Source: a bacterium (GTDB taxonomy: Bacteria; Planctomycetota; Planctomycetia; Pirellulales; Pirellulaceae). Taken from it: a DNA stretch of 34,419 nucleotides. Location of the stretch: positions 1 through 34,419 of the forward strand of contig JANSWS010000031.1 in assembly GCA_024743355.1 (NCBI GenBank), read 5' to 3'. The notes beneath the pieces were generated by a model. It did no database searches. It was not told the DNA's origin and was given only the letters and a program-made list of their open reading frames with translations. Numbering within the stretch: position 1 is the first letter of the stretch; the number at the start of each line of letters is the position of its first letter. The translations under genes and the position numbers were made by a program. This document shows positions 34,128 to 34,419 of this stretch, in pieces.

Positions 34128-34419
34128 GACGGTACCTTGCTGCCAACAGTCTTCGACCAAACGGAAAACTGCCTGAGTTGCAGGGGCGTTCTAGATTTCG
34201 AGCGGAAAATTCTCTTGTCCGGCCCGCAAGATGTCGGGACCAATGAAAAGCTAGGTCACATTTCCAGCGATTTCTTGTTTACGATGAGACGCAGCGATGC
34301 GCCGGTTGGCTGGCGTAGGGTTGCCTCGATTATGCAGGTCGCGCGGGACAGGGTGGCAAACTCGGTAGCTGTGCAGTGGGATCAGAAGCTGTAGTCATTA
34401 TCGTGAAGATCTGGCAGGA
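34128..34419. other. Gene-free right edge, upstream of the rhomboid gene
   Basis: About 290 bases with no supportable coding sequence; a plus-strand frame at 34137-34394 has no domain and looks like chance. It should contain the rhomboid promoter, which I could not define. Confidence 0.4.

Noticed and set aside
1-34419. CRISPR array, tRNA, rRNA, complete IS or prophage
   Set aside because: No regularly spaced repeats, no tRNA-like fold noticed by eye, and no transposase, integrase or phage structural gene was recognised. A tRNA scan was not possible.

Overview
The window looks like a piece of a planctomycete chromosome, most likely from the Pirellulales (Rhodopirellula/Blastopirellula-like). 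The evidence is the gene content: a GDSL hydrolase fused to DUF1080, a secreted PQQ-type propeller protein beginning with the NWPNWRGP signature, a MoxR/DUF58/BatA/VWA operon with a divergent DUF4159 gene, an ECF sigma factor next to a membrane Ser/Thr kinase, and a formylglycine-type sulfatase. Intergenic DNA also carries several short palindromic elements. The taxonomic call is inferred from gene families; no rRNA or marker gene is present.

Layout. Positions 236-2169 (minus) hold an aminotransferase and an omega-amidase that probably act in sequence. The exported SGNH-DUF1080 protein (2372-3763, plus) converges on the propeller protein (3973-5376, minus), with a hairpin-rich repeat between them. 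Next on the minus strand are an RND/ABC-type periplasmic adaptor without a visible pump partner and a FabH-like ketoacyl-ACP synthase III. Positions 8334-15163 (minus) are a four-gene operon: MoxR ATPase, DUF58, a BatA-like membrane protein and a second VWA/GATase-like membrane protein. Divergent from it is an exported protein with an alpha/alpha-toroid repeat domain and two DUF4159 domains (15530-17887). I read these five genes as one cell-envelope module.

Positions 17926-20143 are a patchy region: a truncated zinc metallopeptidase, a DUF433/DUF5615 toxin-antitoxin pair and about 650 bases of apparently decayed DNA. A methyltransferase-like gene follows, then a kinase with an extracytoplasmic Cache-like sensor preceded by its ECF sigma factor (all minus), and a divergent zinc-ribbon membrane protein. 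Positions 24869-28868 (plus) encode two exported hydrolases: an arylsulfatase and an amidohydrolase fused to a META domain. They are separated by a 15-base tandem repeat and a 127-base MITE-like palindrome. Positions 29215-32348 (plus) form a tight three-gene operon: a four-TM protein, a minimal HExxH zinc protease and a very large ankyrin-repeat protein. The window ends with a GNAT acetyltransferase and a rhomboid protease carrying a C-terminal zinc ribbon (both minus).

The best candidates for poorly described biology are the protease-ankyrin operon, the Cache-kinase/ECF signalling pair, the DUF4159-toroid protein with its MoxR operon, and the amidohydrolase-META fusion. I found no CRISPR array, tRNA, rRNA, complete insertion sequence or prophage.
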